Below are positions 1 through 11,030 of a DNA stretch of 64,000 bases, piece by piece. Under the pieces are notes generated by a model. It worked only from the letters and a program-made list of their open reading frames with translations. It was not told the origin of the DNA and did no database searches. The stretch's first letter is position 1. Each line of letters opens with the position of its first letter. A program made the translations under genes and the position numbers. Source of the stretch: Chrysemys picta bellii (lineage: Eukaryota; Chordata; Testudines; Emydidae); the NCBI RefSeq assembly GCF_011386835.1, contig NC_088792.1:108224421-108288420 (forward strand), given 5' to 3'.

Positions 1-1234
1 ACGAAGGGAATGACAATCTTTTAAGACTCCTAGGAGTTGAGAGAAGTAAGAATTTTAAGGAAAATCTTTGCAGGTTCGTTTTATATGCCACTACAGATAT
101 GATGGCTATGCTCAGTGATGAGTAGCGATCCTGGAGCTCCATTCCACATATCCTACCATTATTTAAATTCTAGTCATTTCTCCAAATCTTAATTTTATGG
201 ATTATTGGTTTTCAGTGCCTCTATATTCATTTGCTATTTACTCACCTGTCCCTTTATATAGTGGTTTTAATTCATAAATAAATATTTATTTTGGATTGAT
301 ATCTTATTTTAAATATTTTTTGCTGGACTTGGATGTGGACTGGCCATGTACAGTAACCAGGAAAGGGCAGGTAATCATGCCTGTACAAATGTGGCATATA
401 ACAGGTGAATTTCCATGCTGAAGGGTTGTACACAAGCAGTTGTTTGGTACAGTTTATTCAGTTCTCTAACATCCACTTCCATATTTCATTTCTTTTAGAC
501 TCTTTGGATGAAATCATAGCTCTGCTGTAGTCAGTGGCAAAACTTCCATGGACTTCAGAGAGAGGATTTCAAACTTGATATCTGAGCCATGCCTAATAAC
601 AAGGAAGATCATTGTATTTGATCATTAAGAATGAGAAACTCCGTGTGTGTAGGGGAAAAAAATGTAATTGTTTTATAGTCAACATGAAGAGTTGCAAGTA
701 CCTAATTAAGGTATGTTTGAATTTTCCTCTTGCACTAACTTGAACCAATAGGTTACTTGTTATCTGTTTCATGTTCTACTTTTTGATTGTACATGGTTGG
801 AGCTTTTAGATGTATCAAAACATAGGTCTAATACAATTTTATAATACATCAGGCATACAATTTTTTCTTTAAAAACAGGAATTACTATAAAAATGCATGA
901 GAGCAGGAGAGGCAGTACAATACTGTATAAATACTTTGTAAAGGTAGCTGATGTTGAGGGTAACTTGTCGACAGTTTTTAATGACTGTCGACAGTGCAGA
1001 CGGATGGTTTTTGAGCTACATTTTAGAAACTATTGGGGTCATTCTATAGCGAGAATGAAAAGACTCATACATTCAATATTCAAAAGTTCAAATGTTTATC
1101 TGACCTTTCTCAACCTCATTCTTCTTTCACTCTTTCTATTTTCAGTCTTTAATTGAACACAACTTCTTGGCATTCATGCTTTACTATATATGTTAGAATA
1201 ATTGGAACAAAAATGTTATCAGGGTGTGTGTATG

Positions 1235-1272
<38 letters not shown>

Positions 1273-2927
1273 GCTTTTTAATCCTAGTTTATTGCCATGC
1301 TAATATATGAGGGATGACTTCCATTCCAGCATCACGGTCTGAATCTATGACTCCCCTCTGGCCCTGTCTAGGCAATAATAATCAGGGATGTGTGAATTAT
1401 GTGATTCCACATCTGCAGAATTAAGTTTCCATTTGCATTAGCTGTTGTGGATTTGTGGTAGCAATTTTGCTGATTCTGTTGCAATCAGACATTCTGTACA
1501 CCTGTCTGCCCTCTCCCTCCCCTACAAGAGGGCAGTCTAGATGTTTTAAATGGACAGCAGCCTTTTCAGTACAGCTAGCTAGGCATCTCACCAGAACAAT
1601 GATCCCTGAACTAAGCAAGCTGCCACTTCTTACCCTCTCAAGATAACTTCTTGTCTGATCATTTCTTAACTTCCCAAGAGTTGTCTTCATGACTCCCACA
1701 ACCTTTCTGAATCCCATTTGACTATCCAATTCCTTCCCCTCTTGCTCCCACCTACTGCTATCTTCTCATCAGGCTGTCTTCCATCCAGTCAGTGTTCTGT
1801 CCTCTTATCCTATTGCTAATTTCTTCCAACCCTCTCCCTTTGGTATCACTCTCTGCTCTTTCCCTTTCCTCAGTGGCTGGCAGCTTCCTCCATCACGTTC
1901 TCAGTTGCCAGCAGAAGTGACCATAAATTATTTAGCAAGGTCCCTGTATTTTTATGATGCTACCACTAGCTTGGGGGGGGGGGAGGGGGGGCTAAAAATT
2001 ACAGCAATAACAAAATGTATGGGAAAAAAATCATTACTGCATCTCTTCATAAAACAGTATTAGAATCAATATCACATTTTGTTATATATAATTCAATTTA
2101 AAATATTTTCCTCAATGTTTTTCCATGCATCTCATTCAGACTTAACTCAGGCTTGTTGCCACAGATGTGGCCAAAAAGCAGAAAACTGGAGGGTCAGAGG
2201 CATGTCAGTTCTTGGCTTCACAGTACAATAAATATACCTCAAGTTGTCTGAACCTTAAAGTTTATAGTAAATGTATTGTAGCGTATTTGAAAGCAGTGTC
2301 AGAGTTGTATGCTCTCACTTTAAATTGTAAGGGGTTTCCTGGTCAAGCTTGAAGGCCAAAAGACTATAGCAAAGCATGCAATCAGAGTCAGTCTGGTAAG
2401 AGCCAGCCTAGAGCAAGGTGGGGTGTGTTGTGCCCTGATACCTTAGGGAGCAGCCTCTCTTACTGGTTTTGGTTCTTTTATGTGAAAATTCTGGATAAGA
2501 AAAAAATAAAGTAGGGTTACATTGCAAATTCCCTTTGTTTTTTTTAATCTAACTTCTCTGTATGCCATACACATAACACCAGTCTAATACCATTGCCTAG
2601 GGCAAGCCGGTGAATGACTGACACATGGGATGGATTTAAATGGCAGGCTGCAACTTTGCTCCCCCTGCCCCAGCTCTCACATACCAGGAATTTAATTGGT
2701 TCCAGTGTAGGTTACAGAACTTTGGCCATGAACTAAAACACCATGGGAAGGGTCTACCCAGGGTTGTTTGATTTACGGCCAAAGCCTGAGGAGGTCTACC
2801 TGTGGACTCTGTTCATTTGCAAAACTTAATCCACTCCACATGTAAAGGGTTGTGGATGGATTGACAGAGGCATAAGGCTGGGGGGGGGGGTAGAGGAGAG
2901 AAGAGAACTTCAGTCCACAGAAAGACT
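1..2927. other. Non-coding stretch, no gene seen
   Basis: AT-rich DNA with only short open frames that show no recognisable protein motif. It contains a GA microsatellite, a G-homopolymer run near 1972-1990 and a C/T-rich stretch near 1500-1880. I do not recognise a transposon family here. Confidence 0.6.
1240..1270. repeat. (GA)n microsatellite
   Basis: An uninterrupted GA dinucleotide run of about 30 bases is directly visible. Confidence 0.95.
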
Positions 2928-3129
2928 TCAGAGTTTCTCCCCTGCCCCACCCCTGCCCGCCATGAGTACAAGGTTCATCTGCTCAATACTGGGTCTATTC
3001 ACTTCAGGTCCTTTTAGTTGTTTAGTCTTTACCTGCACTGGCCACAGGCAGTGCCAGCAATTGGCATGGACACACCCCACACCAACTATGTCTGGTATCC
3101 ATCTGCTGCCTGATCCAATCTCTAAAATG

Positions 3130-3720
3130 CTAAATACCAGCCCTGGCATCTGACAGATGAATTCTGTCCTCCCTAAAGAGCTCATGGCCATTGTATCAGC
3201 TATTGCTATGTGTTCTCATTGCCTCCCACAACTCTGTTAAATCATGGTTCACGTTTTTCCCTCACTCTGTCAAAGTGGGATGGCTCAATAGCCCCCACAT
3301 CAAACTCACCCTATGTGAATCTCTGACCAAATCAGTTGAGGGCAAGACCATAACTGTGTGATCACCTCCACATCCCTCTGTATTGTAGTCCTGAAATATA
3401 ATCCAGAGAAGTCCCTCGAGTCCTTAGGATCATTTTCACCCAGATGAATAATCAGGACATCAAGTGGCTGTAGCATGGCCATCAACAAGTGCTGGGATCA
3501 GCTTATGCCACATCTACCATACCATGGAAGGGAAATGGTTCACCCTTGAAGCTCAGTTGTTATCTACCTGCTGCCTGCCTGCCAACATCCTGCCACAATT
3601 GCTTAATCAAAAAGCAGCACCAACAACTTCTGGGATCAGCTTATGCCCTGTCTGCCATTCCAAGAGCTGATCCCAAAGCATACCACTCCTATTGGACAAA
3701 TGAATGCATACAGCTTCAGC
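3130..3720 (-). pseudogene. SGNH-hydrolase-like domain of the same element, broken
   Basis: SGNH hydrolases are esterase-fold enzymes, and some YR retrotransposons carry one of unknown role. Visible on the minus strand: a block containing DVLIIHLGEND at about 3466-3428, which fits the strand-plus-GxND oxyanion block III (the usual GGND is GEND here), and a block reading EDRIHLS at about 3170-3150, which fits the catalytic Asp-x-x-His block V. An upstream segment GMLWDQLL lies near 3690-3660. Stops and frame changes interrupt the chain between blocks, so this is a relic. It follows the recombinase blocks on the same strand, supporting one element. A 138-bp direct duplication (a 17-base exact match at 3493-3509 and 3631-3647) sits inside the domain. 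Confidence 0.5.
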
Positions 3721-3859
3721 CTTTAAGCCCAGCAGCAATCCATCTGCCAATCTCGCTGCCTTCCTGTGGGCCCAATGCACTATAGAGTGCCCACTAAGCC
3801 AAACATTAACTATGGTTTGGGATATCCTCTGGAGTCAGAAATAGACAAGGTTAGTTATG

Positions 3860-4440
3860 CTTACTGGCAGTTCCAGCAACCTTTCCCCTTGCGTGGACAT
3901 AAATTGTGTAATAATTCAGTTGTCAGAGCCCAATATCCTGAAACCTGAGAATCCAAACCTTCTGGTGTAGCTGATGTTGCTGCCCCAATCCTGAAAGAAT
4001 GTAAACCAAAGTTATTTGGGGTGAGACTGCATTAGTCCAAAACTATTTTTTATAACCGCAGCAAACAGGTATCTTGTCAGGAAAGCGCCATCCTCATGTA
4101 TAAACAGCAGGTCCCACTCCTAGTTCCGTAACACTGTCAAGTCCCCTTTCCCAGTCTGGTCTGTTTTGGAGTATCTTAAGGTCAGTGACACTGCACTGGG
4201 TGACAACCGTGCATACAATAATTCAGCTGCCTGGACCTATCCATGTCACCAACTCACTTATGGAAGCACCAAGGAAGGCCACAATTGCCTTAAACAACAT
4301 AACCTTTATCCCACAACTGCATATCCTGGGCAGAGCATTTTATAGCCCTGTAAGAATTTGTGGTTATGGAGTTCCTGTCATCCCTCCTGTGCCCCATCAC
4401 CTCTGGATCATCCCTCCTAGAGCTTTCACACTATGAAATC
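3860..4440 (-). pseudogene. Tyrosine recombinase domain (DIRS/Ngaro-type), broken
   Basis: In DIRS-type elements this enzyme integrates a circular DNA copy. Three blocks can be read on the minus strand in order. A helix block with LFKAIVAFLGASISELV lies at about 4315-4255. A block with LFIHEDGAFLTRYLFAAV lies at about 4109-4050. The signature HSFRIGAATSA lies at about 4001-3965, where the arginine after HSF corresponds to the second catalytic Arg and the flanking His is present. The second and third blocks are in different frames, with a stop and a frameshift near 4002-4015. I could not place a catalytic tyrosine downstream with confidence. A block resembling the usual SKTDQxGKG segment lies near 4165-4135. 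The family is well supported by the HSFRIGAAT signature. The gene is non-functional as it stands. Confidence 0.62.
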
Positions 4441-4950
4441 TCTACATGGGTCTGGGAACCCCTGCTAGCTTACACCAAGAGACCAGGCCAGCTGAATGAC
4501 CCAATATAGTGAAGGGAGCTAACTTGTGGTACACCAACTACACTGCATATCCTACCACTCGAGATGCGCCATGAATGCTGGAGCTTTTTCTGAGCTCTAA
4601 ATTCTGGGAATTCAGTAAGGTGGGCCTTATAGTCTCCTGAATGTCCTCAGGGAAATGCATTCCTGACTAGTCCTATGGCTGTCAGAAGTCAAGGTTCCAC
4701 AGTCAGTTGAGCATCAGCTGTGAACCTTTGTTGGCAAATGGGGCGAGCTCCTGGAATCTGTCTGTCAGCCTCACAGTGGATGGTACCAGCTGAGGTCTTG
4801 CTTCCTGTCCATGGAGATCTCCCTGTCCTAGTTGCTCCTCAATTCAGGATGGGTGGTGGTGTGTGTATGGGGGGGTGTGTCTCTCTTTCAGCTTCCCTCC
4901 TTGTTGCTTTGTTAGTGGTTCTTGTCTACTCAAAAGTCCTGTGGAGACAG

Positions 4951-5405
4951 AGGGCATGTCTACAGTACAAAATTAAGTTGACTTACCTTAAGTTGTCATA
5001 CCCCCACTGCTGTTATTAAGTCAGTGATGCATGTCCACACTATGCTCCTTGTGTTGGCAGAGTGCATCCACAGTAGCAGCGCCTATATCGACACAGAGCA
5101 GTGCATCATGGGTGTCTTGGGAAGGGGTTGCAAAATTCAAAGCAAAGGAGAAAAGGGGGCAATATCATTCCAAGCTCATAGCAAGAGGTACACTTACAGA
5201 AGATAGCATGCTGCTGAGTTGAAAACAGTGACCAGAGTTGTCACAATGCACATTGTGGGACATCTCCTGGAGGCCGGTTAAGTTGATGTAAGCAATTCAG
5301 TGTCTGTCGACTTAAGCTCTATGTCTGTCGCAAAGGTGGAGTTACTAAGTCAATATAGCAGGTGAGTTACGTCAGCAGGACGAATGTTGTGGTGTAGACA
5401 CTGAC
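4951..5405. mobile_element. Harbinger-like MITE (non-autonomous)
   Basis: The two ends form an imperfect inverted repeat: GTCTACAGTACAA near 4958 against the reverse complement of TTGTGGTGTAGAC near 5399. The interior has the GTCGACTTAA-type motifs common in turtle Harbinger-like MITEs and no coding capacity. A clear 3-bp TWA duplication was not seen, so exact ends are uncertain. Confidence 0.5.
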
Positions 5406-7390
5406 ATGTCAACATAAGCTACCTTACAACATAACTGTACCAGAAATCCTCGTCCACCCCTGGGGCCACCATTCCCTCTATGGCCCCTGGCTTCTCCTGC
5501 ACCCCTCCTTCCCTAACAGTGCCAACCCCCTGCTGTAGCTGCAAAGGGAAGGATAGCTGCTCCAACCCCCCAGATGTCTTAGTACAGCAGCCATGGGCTT
5601 CTCCCTCCCCCAAACAAGGAGGGAAGCAGAACCCCATGCTGTCCCTGCAGTGGCTCCACCACTATTCAACACCACTGTTATAGCGCCCATCCCTACCTGT
5701 ACAATACAATATTTAAAATTGCATTCAAGTATCAAAATAACTCATACTTTTCCCAGCCAAGAAATCTTGACCGAGTACAAGTAAGCTCTACATCTAAAAG
5801 GCTATCCTACATCTGGTGCTCTGTTCTCTGGGAGGTTGCTTCCTCCCTCAGGCTGCCTATTTATTTTAGCCCCACATGATATCATTGCCTATTTTGTTCA
5901 TTCTGAGCCTAAAGAATGTTGAGGGTTTCTTTTTCCTTTAAGGCAAATTTGACATGCAATATTCTCCTAGCTCTTTGAGCTGCTGTAAATGAAACATTTA
6001 AAAAAAAATAAAGCCTGTGTACATACTGGAAATAACATAGGATTAAAAGGCAACATTGTAGACACCAACCGTGAATTAGACATGCTTCTGTTATCAGGGG
6101 AACATACCATAGGAAATTCTACTCTTACCCACAGAGGCAGCAGCCCCATAACCTCATCAATCCTGAAAAAAAAACACCTCTTGGCAGGTAATATTAGTTC
6201 TTTTATTCCACACTAACACACATATGGGTTGTAGAAGGATTGCACACAATTTTTCTACCTCAGTGACTCATTATTTCATGTACCCATCTATTTTAGCAAC
6301 CTCCTTTATAGGACCTTACCTAATATCCTTGACTGCTACTACCCTTCTAAATGCTCTTCATGCACTGCGAGCAAACACAATAGGAAGAACCTTCTATCTT
6401 CAAAACAACTTTAAATCTCCTGGCACTGTCATGAAGGCACTCCTTGGTATCCTCTCAGCCCTGTCTTACATTGACTTTGGGGTATATTTTTATTGCTGCT
6501 TTCTTTTATTGAAAACTACAGACAGACATGTCAAAGGATCCCCAAGTACATTCTCATTTTCCTGCTGTCAATGAATGGAAAGAATCTATATGTAGACAAA
6601 CAAATATTTTAAAGGTTGAGGTGTCAAGCACCCAAAGGTGGTGGGGCGGGGGAAAGAGAAGGATCTGTTTTGCCTGTACTCTGTCCAGATCTATTTTATG
6701 TAGCATGCTAAAGAGAGATGTCCACTGATGCATACTCAGTGCTAACAGAACATTGACAGTGTATTGGTGGCAAGCCAGGAACAAGCTAGCCTAAGCAAAA
6801 CATAGATGGGAAATGGCAGTTGTTTGCCAGTTTATAGCCTGGCTGAATGTGAATGGATTTTCATGGGGCCAACAGAAGTATGCCTTCCTGACTTCAGGAC
6901 TAACCCCTATCAAATTTCAGAGTCCTGTTGTAAACCATGAAGGTGCAGGATCTCTGAAGATATGGTCAGAGTATTTTTATCATAGGAAGTGGTAGGCAAC
7001 CTAAATAGCTGCTGCTCTAATAAAACATAAGGCCATATTGTGTTGCCAGTTTTTAAACAGAATACCATGTTGATACTGATGTGACATCAATGATGTGGCC
7101 AGTATTAATTACATCCTGGAGTTACTGTATCAGATCTCAAAAAAAGGGCCTTGAAATTCCTGTGAGGAAAAGGAAGCAGTAAGTTTCCTCTACTCTGCAG
7201 AGAAACCCTTAGGAAGGAGGCAGAGAGGATGGAAAATTCCATGAATCGCCTGATGTCATTCAATTTGGAGAGAACAGGTTGCCCCTCCAGCTGAATAGGC
7301 AGCTACTTGGCCTCCAAACCCTGCAGATACTTTGAGATGTGTAAAGGCAAAACACCATCCTGGCTCTAGAGCCTACTGCCCTTTAGCTTT
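5406..7390. other. Non-coding stretch, no gene seen
   Basis: A C-rich part (about 5450-5690) is followed by AT-rich DNA. The longest open frame (6224-6574, plus) gives a hydrophobic peptide without a recognisable family or supporting signals. No element ends were found. Confidence 0.5.
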
Positions 7391-8656
7391 TACTCCTGGG
7401 GGAATTCTGCACCCCTGTGCAAGTGCAGAATTAATGTCCTCCACAGATTTTGCTCCTCCCCACCTGCAGAATAATTTATTCTGATGGGGAGGTTAAGGGA
7501 AGCTGCAAGAGGGTCTAGACTCACCCCTGTGGCACCTTCTGCTGGTCATCCAGGGAATTAGGTCACCAGCCTCTGGAGCACCCTCTACAGGCCAGTGATC
7601 CACCTTGTCCTCTGTTGGCACCTGTGTCCCTCCCAAGACCCGGTGCCCCTCACCCTGGGTGCTGCCCCCTGGCAATACCCACACACATACTAGGTCTCCC
7701 CTCCCAGGGGAACCTCCACCCACTAACACCACCTCACCTCAGAATAAGGCCACTGCCAGTCCCCATCTAGCCCCCACTCTCTGGGGCAGACTGCAGTATA
7801 GGCCACTCATCATCAGCAAGGTTGGGTTTGGACCTGCTGCCTTGGCCTAGTCCTGGGCTGCCCTCTGCAAACCCCCAATACCCCTTAGCTTTCTCCTAGG
7901 CTGGGGCTCCCCCCCAGGTACTCTGTGTCTAGCTCCTTACATCCAGGGCCTTCTCTCTCTGCCTTCAGAGAAAGACTCTACTGAGTGTCTGGCTCCCAGC
8001 CTCTTATATAGGCCAGCTGAAGTCTGATTAGGGTGTGGCCCAGTTGCAGCCACTTCCCCCAATCAGCCAGGGTTTTATCTTGCCCAGCCCCAGCCATCTG
8101 CAGAGTTTTTCCAACCCCTCAAGGCAGGAGTGGATGACCAGCCTGCTACAAGGGGTCATACTGCAATTACACGTTGAGCCTACCAGGGGCTGATGTACTG
8201 CCAGAAGAGCAGGCAGCTGGCTCATGGGCTGGAGCAGCCAGCCATTGAGAGGGAGGGGGCTGAAGCTGCCTTCCTCATAGTATGCTGCCTGAGAGGCCAG
8301 GTGAGAAAGCCTGGGATATGGAGGGTGGGGGAGGAGGAGAGACTCTCCCAAGCCTTTGCACTGCTTCTGAGGGGTGCAGGAAATGTTTCTGTATTGTAGT
8401 TTAAATGAATTATTACCAAAAGCTCTATATTAATATGCCCCATAAGGAATCTATTTGTCAAAAAAAAAAACACATTTCTTGGATTTTTTTTATTGTCTGT
8501 ATTGTTCCAGACATACTTGCTGACAGGTATTTTGCAATAAATTAACAAAATAATTTAAGTCAGCATGATTATATCATGTTATTTTAACAAATAAAATATA
8601 CAGAATTTTAAATAATTGTGTGCAGAATTTTTTGGTGCAGAATTCTCCCAGGAATG
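7391..8656. mobile_element. hAT-like non-autonomous DNA transposon with nested LTR
   Basis: The left end TACTCCTGGGGGAATTCTGC and the right end (reverse complement CATTCCTGGGAGAATTCTGC) form a near-perfect terminal inverted repeat. This TIR is one I recognise from a common turtle element. Flanking 8-bp sequences do not match, so the TSD is decayed or the ends are off by a few bases. No transposase frame is present. A solo LTR occupies the middle (about 7511-8150). Confidence 0.6.
7511..8150 (-). mobile_element. Solo LTR nested in the hAT-like element
   Basis: Minus-strand LTR. Its 5' end is the reverse complement of the segment ending CTGCTACA at 8150, and a TATA-like TATATAAGAG on the minus strand lies at 8020-8011. 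The pyrimidine-rich body matches an LTR family I recognise from turtle genomes. No internal retroviral sequence or second LTR was found. The 7511 boundary is approximate and no exact TSD was identified. Confidence 0.5.
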
Positions 8657-8992
8657 GGCTCATTGGTGGTGCAGCTTCATTGGATGTTCATCCTCCATGT
8701 CCTGTGCCTGGCTCTCCCTCTCCATTCCCATTTGGGGGTGAGGATATGGAAGCTGATCTCAACCATCAGTGGTGGAAGGAGAGCTTTACCTATGGAGAGT
8801 TCCACTGTACATGGCTCCTGGACACACAGCCCTATGAATCTCAGTAGTTTTGCACTCTTGCTGTCTTTAGGAAATTTGAGGATGATTGCTTTTATGTAGG
8901 CTTATGTCTCTGAAGGTGAAAGTCTGTGACAGTGCCAGGTATCCCTGAGATCATTGGCTCTACTCCTGCTTACAATGGGAGGTGTGATAGAC
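8657..8992. other. Non-coding stretch, no gene seen
   Basis: Short flank between the hAT-like element and the next solo LTR; nothing recognised. Confidence 0.5.
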
Positions 8993-9462
8993 CCAGACCA
9001 CTTGGGAACAGCAGAGAAGCAGAAGGGAGATATACTGGCCACTGGATAAGCGGTTTTCTGTTCCCTGAGTGACCAGAGCAGGGGCTGCTCCAGGCTAATA
9101 GACCACCTGACTCCAATTAACCTGCTAAGAATCAGGTGAGGCAGTTAAGTACCTGACTCTAATTAAGGCCCCTCTGATGCTATAAAAGGGCTCACTTCAG
9201 TCAAACCAGGGGGAGTCAGAGGAGAGGAAGTGTGTGTGAGGAACTGGGAGCAAGAGATGTGCAAGAAGCTGAGAGTGAGTAGGCGTACTGCTTGAGGACT
9301 GAGAAGTACAAGTGTTATCAGACATCAGGAGGAAGGTCTGGTGGTGAGGACAAAGAAGGTGTTGGGAGGAGGCCATGGGGAAGTAGCCCAGGGAGTTGTA
9401 GGTGTCGTCAGGGCTGGCTCCAGGCACCAGCCCCCCAAGCTGGTGCTTGGGGTGGCACCTGG

Positions 9463-10567
9463 TAGGGTTACCATTCGTCCGGATTCCCCCGGACATGTCC
9501 GGATTTTTGAACTAAAAATAGCGTCCGGGGGGAATTTGTTAATGTCCGGACTTCCCTCCCTCCCATGCAGAGCACTGGCGGCTAACAGGGCAGCCGGATG
9601 GTGCTACTTACATGGGGCTCCGACAGCGAGAGAGAGTCCCTCCTCCACTTCCCCCTCCCCCTCCCTGCAGCATAGCTCACTCCGTCCCTGCATTCGCCTC
9701 CGGCAGGCTGGAGCTCCTCCCCCGCTGCTGGCCAGCGTGCCGGGAGAACGGCTCAGACTCAGCAAGCTCCCAGAGAGCCCTTAGGCGAACCGAAGGCCAA
9801 CGACAAGGGAGCCAGGGGGCAGGAGAAGGGGCAGGGAGGTTCTGGAGGGGGCAATCAAGGGGGGGGGGGGTCGGGAGTTCGGGGGGGGGCTTTCTGGGAG
9901 GTGTGGGTAAGGTTTTGGGCAGTCAGGGTACAGGTAGGGGGTAGGGTCCTGGGGGGCAGTTTGGGGGGGGGTCTTAGGGGACAATGCACAGGGAGGCTTA
10001 GGTAGGGGGTGGGGTTCTGGAGGGCAGTTAGGAGCAGGGGTCCCAAGAGGGGGCAGTCAGGGGACAAGGAGCGGGGGGGGGGGGGTGTTTGGGAGTTTTG
10101 GGGGGGCTGTCGGGGCAGGGGTGGGGAGAGGGATCGGAGCAGTCGGGACAGGGAGCAGAGGGGTTTAGATGGGTCGGGAGTTCTGGGGGGGGCTGTCAGG
10201 TGGTGGGGAGTGGTTGGATGGGGTGTGGGAGTCCCAGGGCTCTGTCTGGGGGTGTGGATAAGGGTTGGGGCAATCAGGGCACAGGTAGGGTCCTAGGTGG
10301 CCAGTTAGGATTGGGGAGAGGGTCTCAGGAGGGGGCAGTCAGGGGACAAGGAGCAGGGAGGCTTAGGTAGGGGGTGAAGTCTTGGGGGGCAGTTAGGGGC
10401 AGGGGTCCCAGGAGGGGGCAGTCGGGACAAAGAGCGGGGGGGGGGGAGGGTTGGAGGTTCTGAGGGGGGTGGGTGGGGGCAGGGGCGGGGCTAGGGCAGG
10501 ACAGGGGCGGGGCTAGGGCGGGGCTCCTCCCGTCCTCTTTTTTGCTTGCTGAAATATGGTACCCCTA
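9463..10567. mobile_element. hAT element (inner), G-rich, nested
   Basis: An 8-bp TSD GCACCTGG lies at 9455-9462 and 10568-10575. The TIRs are TAGGGTTACCAT and, reversed, TAGGGGTACCAT. The 1105-bp element has no transposase frame. Its left end contains a short inverted repeat around CCGGACATGTCCGG, and most of the body is a G-rich tandem array. The TIR resembles that of the 123-bp element at 40515-40637. Confidence 0.85.
9820..10530. repeat. G-rich degenerate minisatellite inside hAT
   Basis: Degenerate tandem units contain GGGGGCAGT, GGGACAAGGAGC and AGTTCTGGGGGGG-like segments with many runs of three or more G. On the plus strand this is strong potential G-quadruplex sequence. Open frames across it are compositional artefacts. 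Confidence 0.8.
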
Positions 10568-11030
10568 GCACCTGGAGGGGGGCAGTGCGGCGCTCCGGCC
10601 ACCGGGGAGAGCGGAGCCACAGTGGGCTCACCACCCTCCCCCCGGCGTTCCGGCCGGTTGGGGGGAGAGTGGAGCCTCGGCCGGGCTCGCCACCTTCCCC
10701 TGCCATGCTGGGGGCAGCGGGAGGCTTTTTTGCCTGGGGCGGCAAAAAAGCCAGAGCTGGCCCTGGGTGTCGTGCAACTGTATCAGGAGGCACTCTAAAC
10801 AGCTGCAGTCCACAGGGCCCTGGGCTGGAACCCGGAGTAGAGGGCGGGCCCGGGTTACACCCATACCTCCCAACTCCTGATCAAACAGAGGAGGAATTGA
10901 CCTGGACACTAGCTTCTACCAGAGGGAAAGGTCTCTGAACTGTTTCCTGACCCACAGGGTGAATCTGTGAAGCGAGCAAATCCGCCACTAAGCGCAGGAC
11001 CCACCAAGGTAGAGGAGGAACTTTGTCACA

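Larger units (their letters stand above)
3130..4440 (-). mobile_element. DIRS/Ngaro-like YR retrotransposon relic
   Basis: Read on the minus strand, this stretch carries tyrosine-recombinase (YR) blocks followed by SGNH-hydrolase blocks. That order fits the 3' part of DIRS/Ngaro-type tyrosine-recombinase retrotransposons, some of which carry a hydrolase ORF. Frames are broken by several stops and indels, so it is a dead copy. No reverse transcriptase was found, and the element ends (normally inverted or split repeats) were not located, so the coordinates mark only the recognisable part. The YR and SGNH motifs are seen; assignment to Ngaro rather than another DIRS lineage is inference. Confidence 0.6.
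9409..10765. mobile_element. hAT MITE (outer), inserted in solo LTR
   Basis: An 8-bp TSD GGTGTCGT flanks the element exactly (9401-9408 and 10766-10773). TIRs are CAGGGCTGGCTCC and, reversed, CAGGGCCAGCTCTGG. Without the inner insertion it is about 250 bp and non-coding. The same end family (CAGGGCYGGCTCYAGGCACCAGC) recurs at 57067-57249 and 62705-63363. Confidence 0.85.
8993..11030 (+). mobile_element. Solo LTR, split by nested hAT elements
   Basis: The LTR begins TGTGATAG at 8993 and ends TTGTCACA at 11030, flanked on both sides by GAGG (8989-8992 and 11031-11034), a probable 4-bp TSD. A TATA box (TATAAAAG) starts at 9181. Removing the nested 1357-bp element and one 8-bp TSD copy leaves an LTR of about 673 bp. 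No internal retroviral genes remain, so it is a solo LTR left by LTR-LTR recombination. The family is recognised from turtle genomes. Confidence 0.7.

Noticed and set aside
6224..6574. 116-codon open frame with hydrophobic stretches
   Set aside because: No recognised domain, no splice or promoter support, and AT-rich surroundings; likely chance.
9341..9944. Open frames of 147 and 110 codons
   Set aside because: They lie in LTR and hAT sequence with G/C-rich composition; artefacts of repeat content.
10009..10370. Gly/Trp-rich open frames of about 95 codons
   Set aside because: Translation of the G-rich minisatellite; not a protein family.
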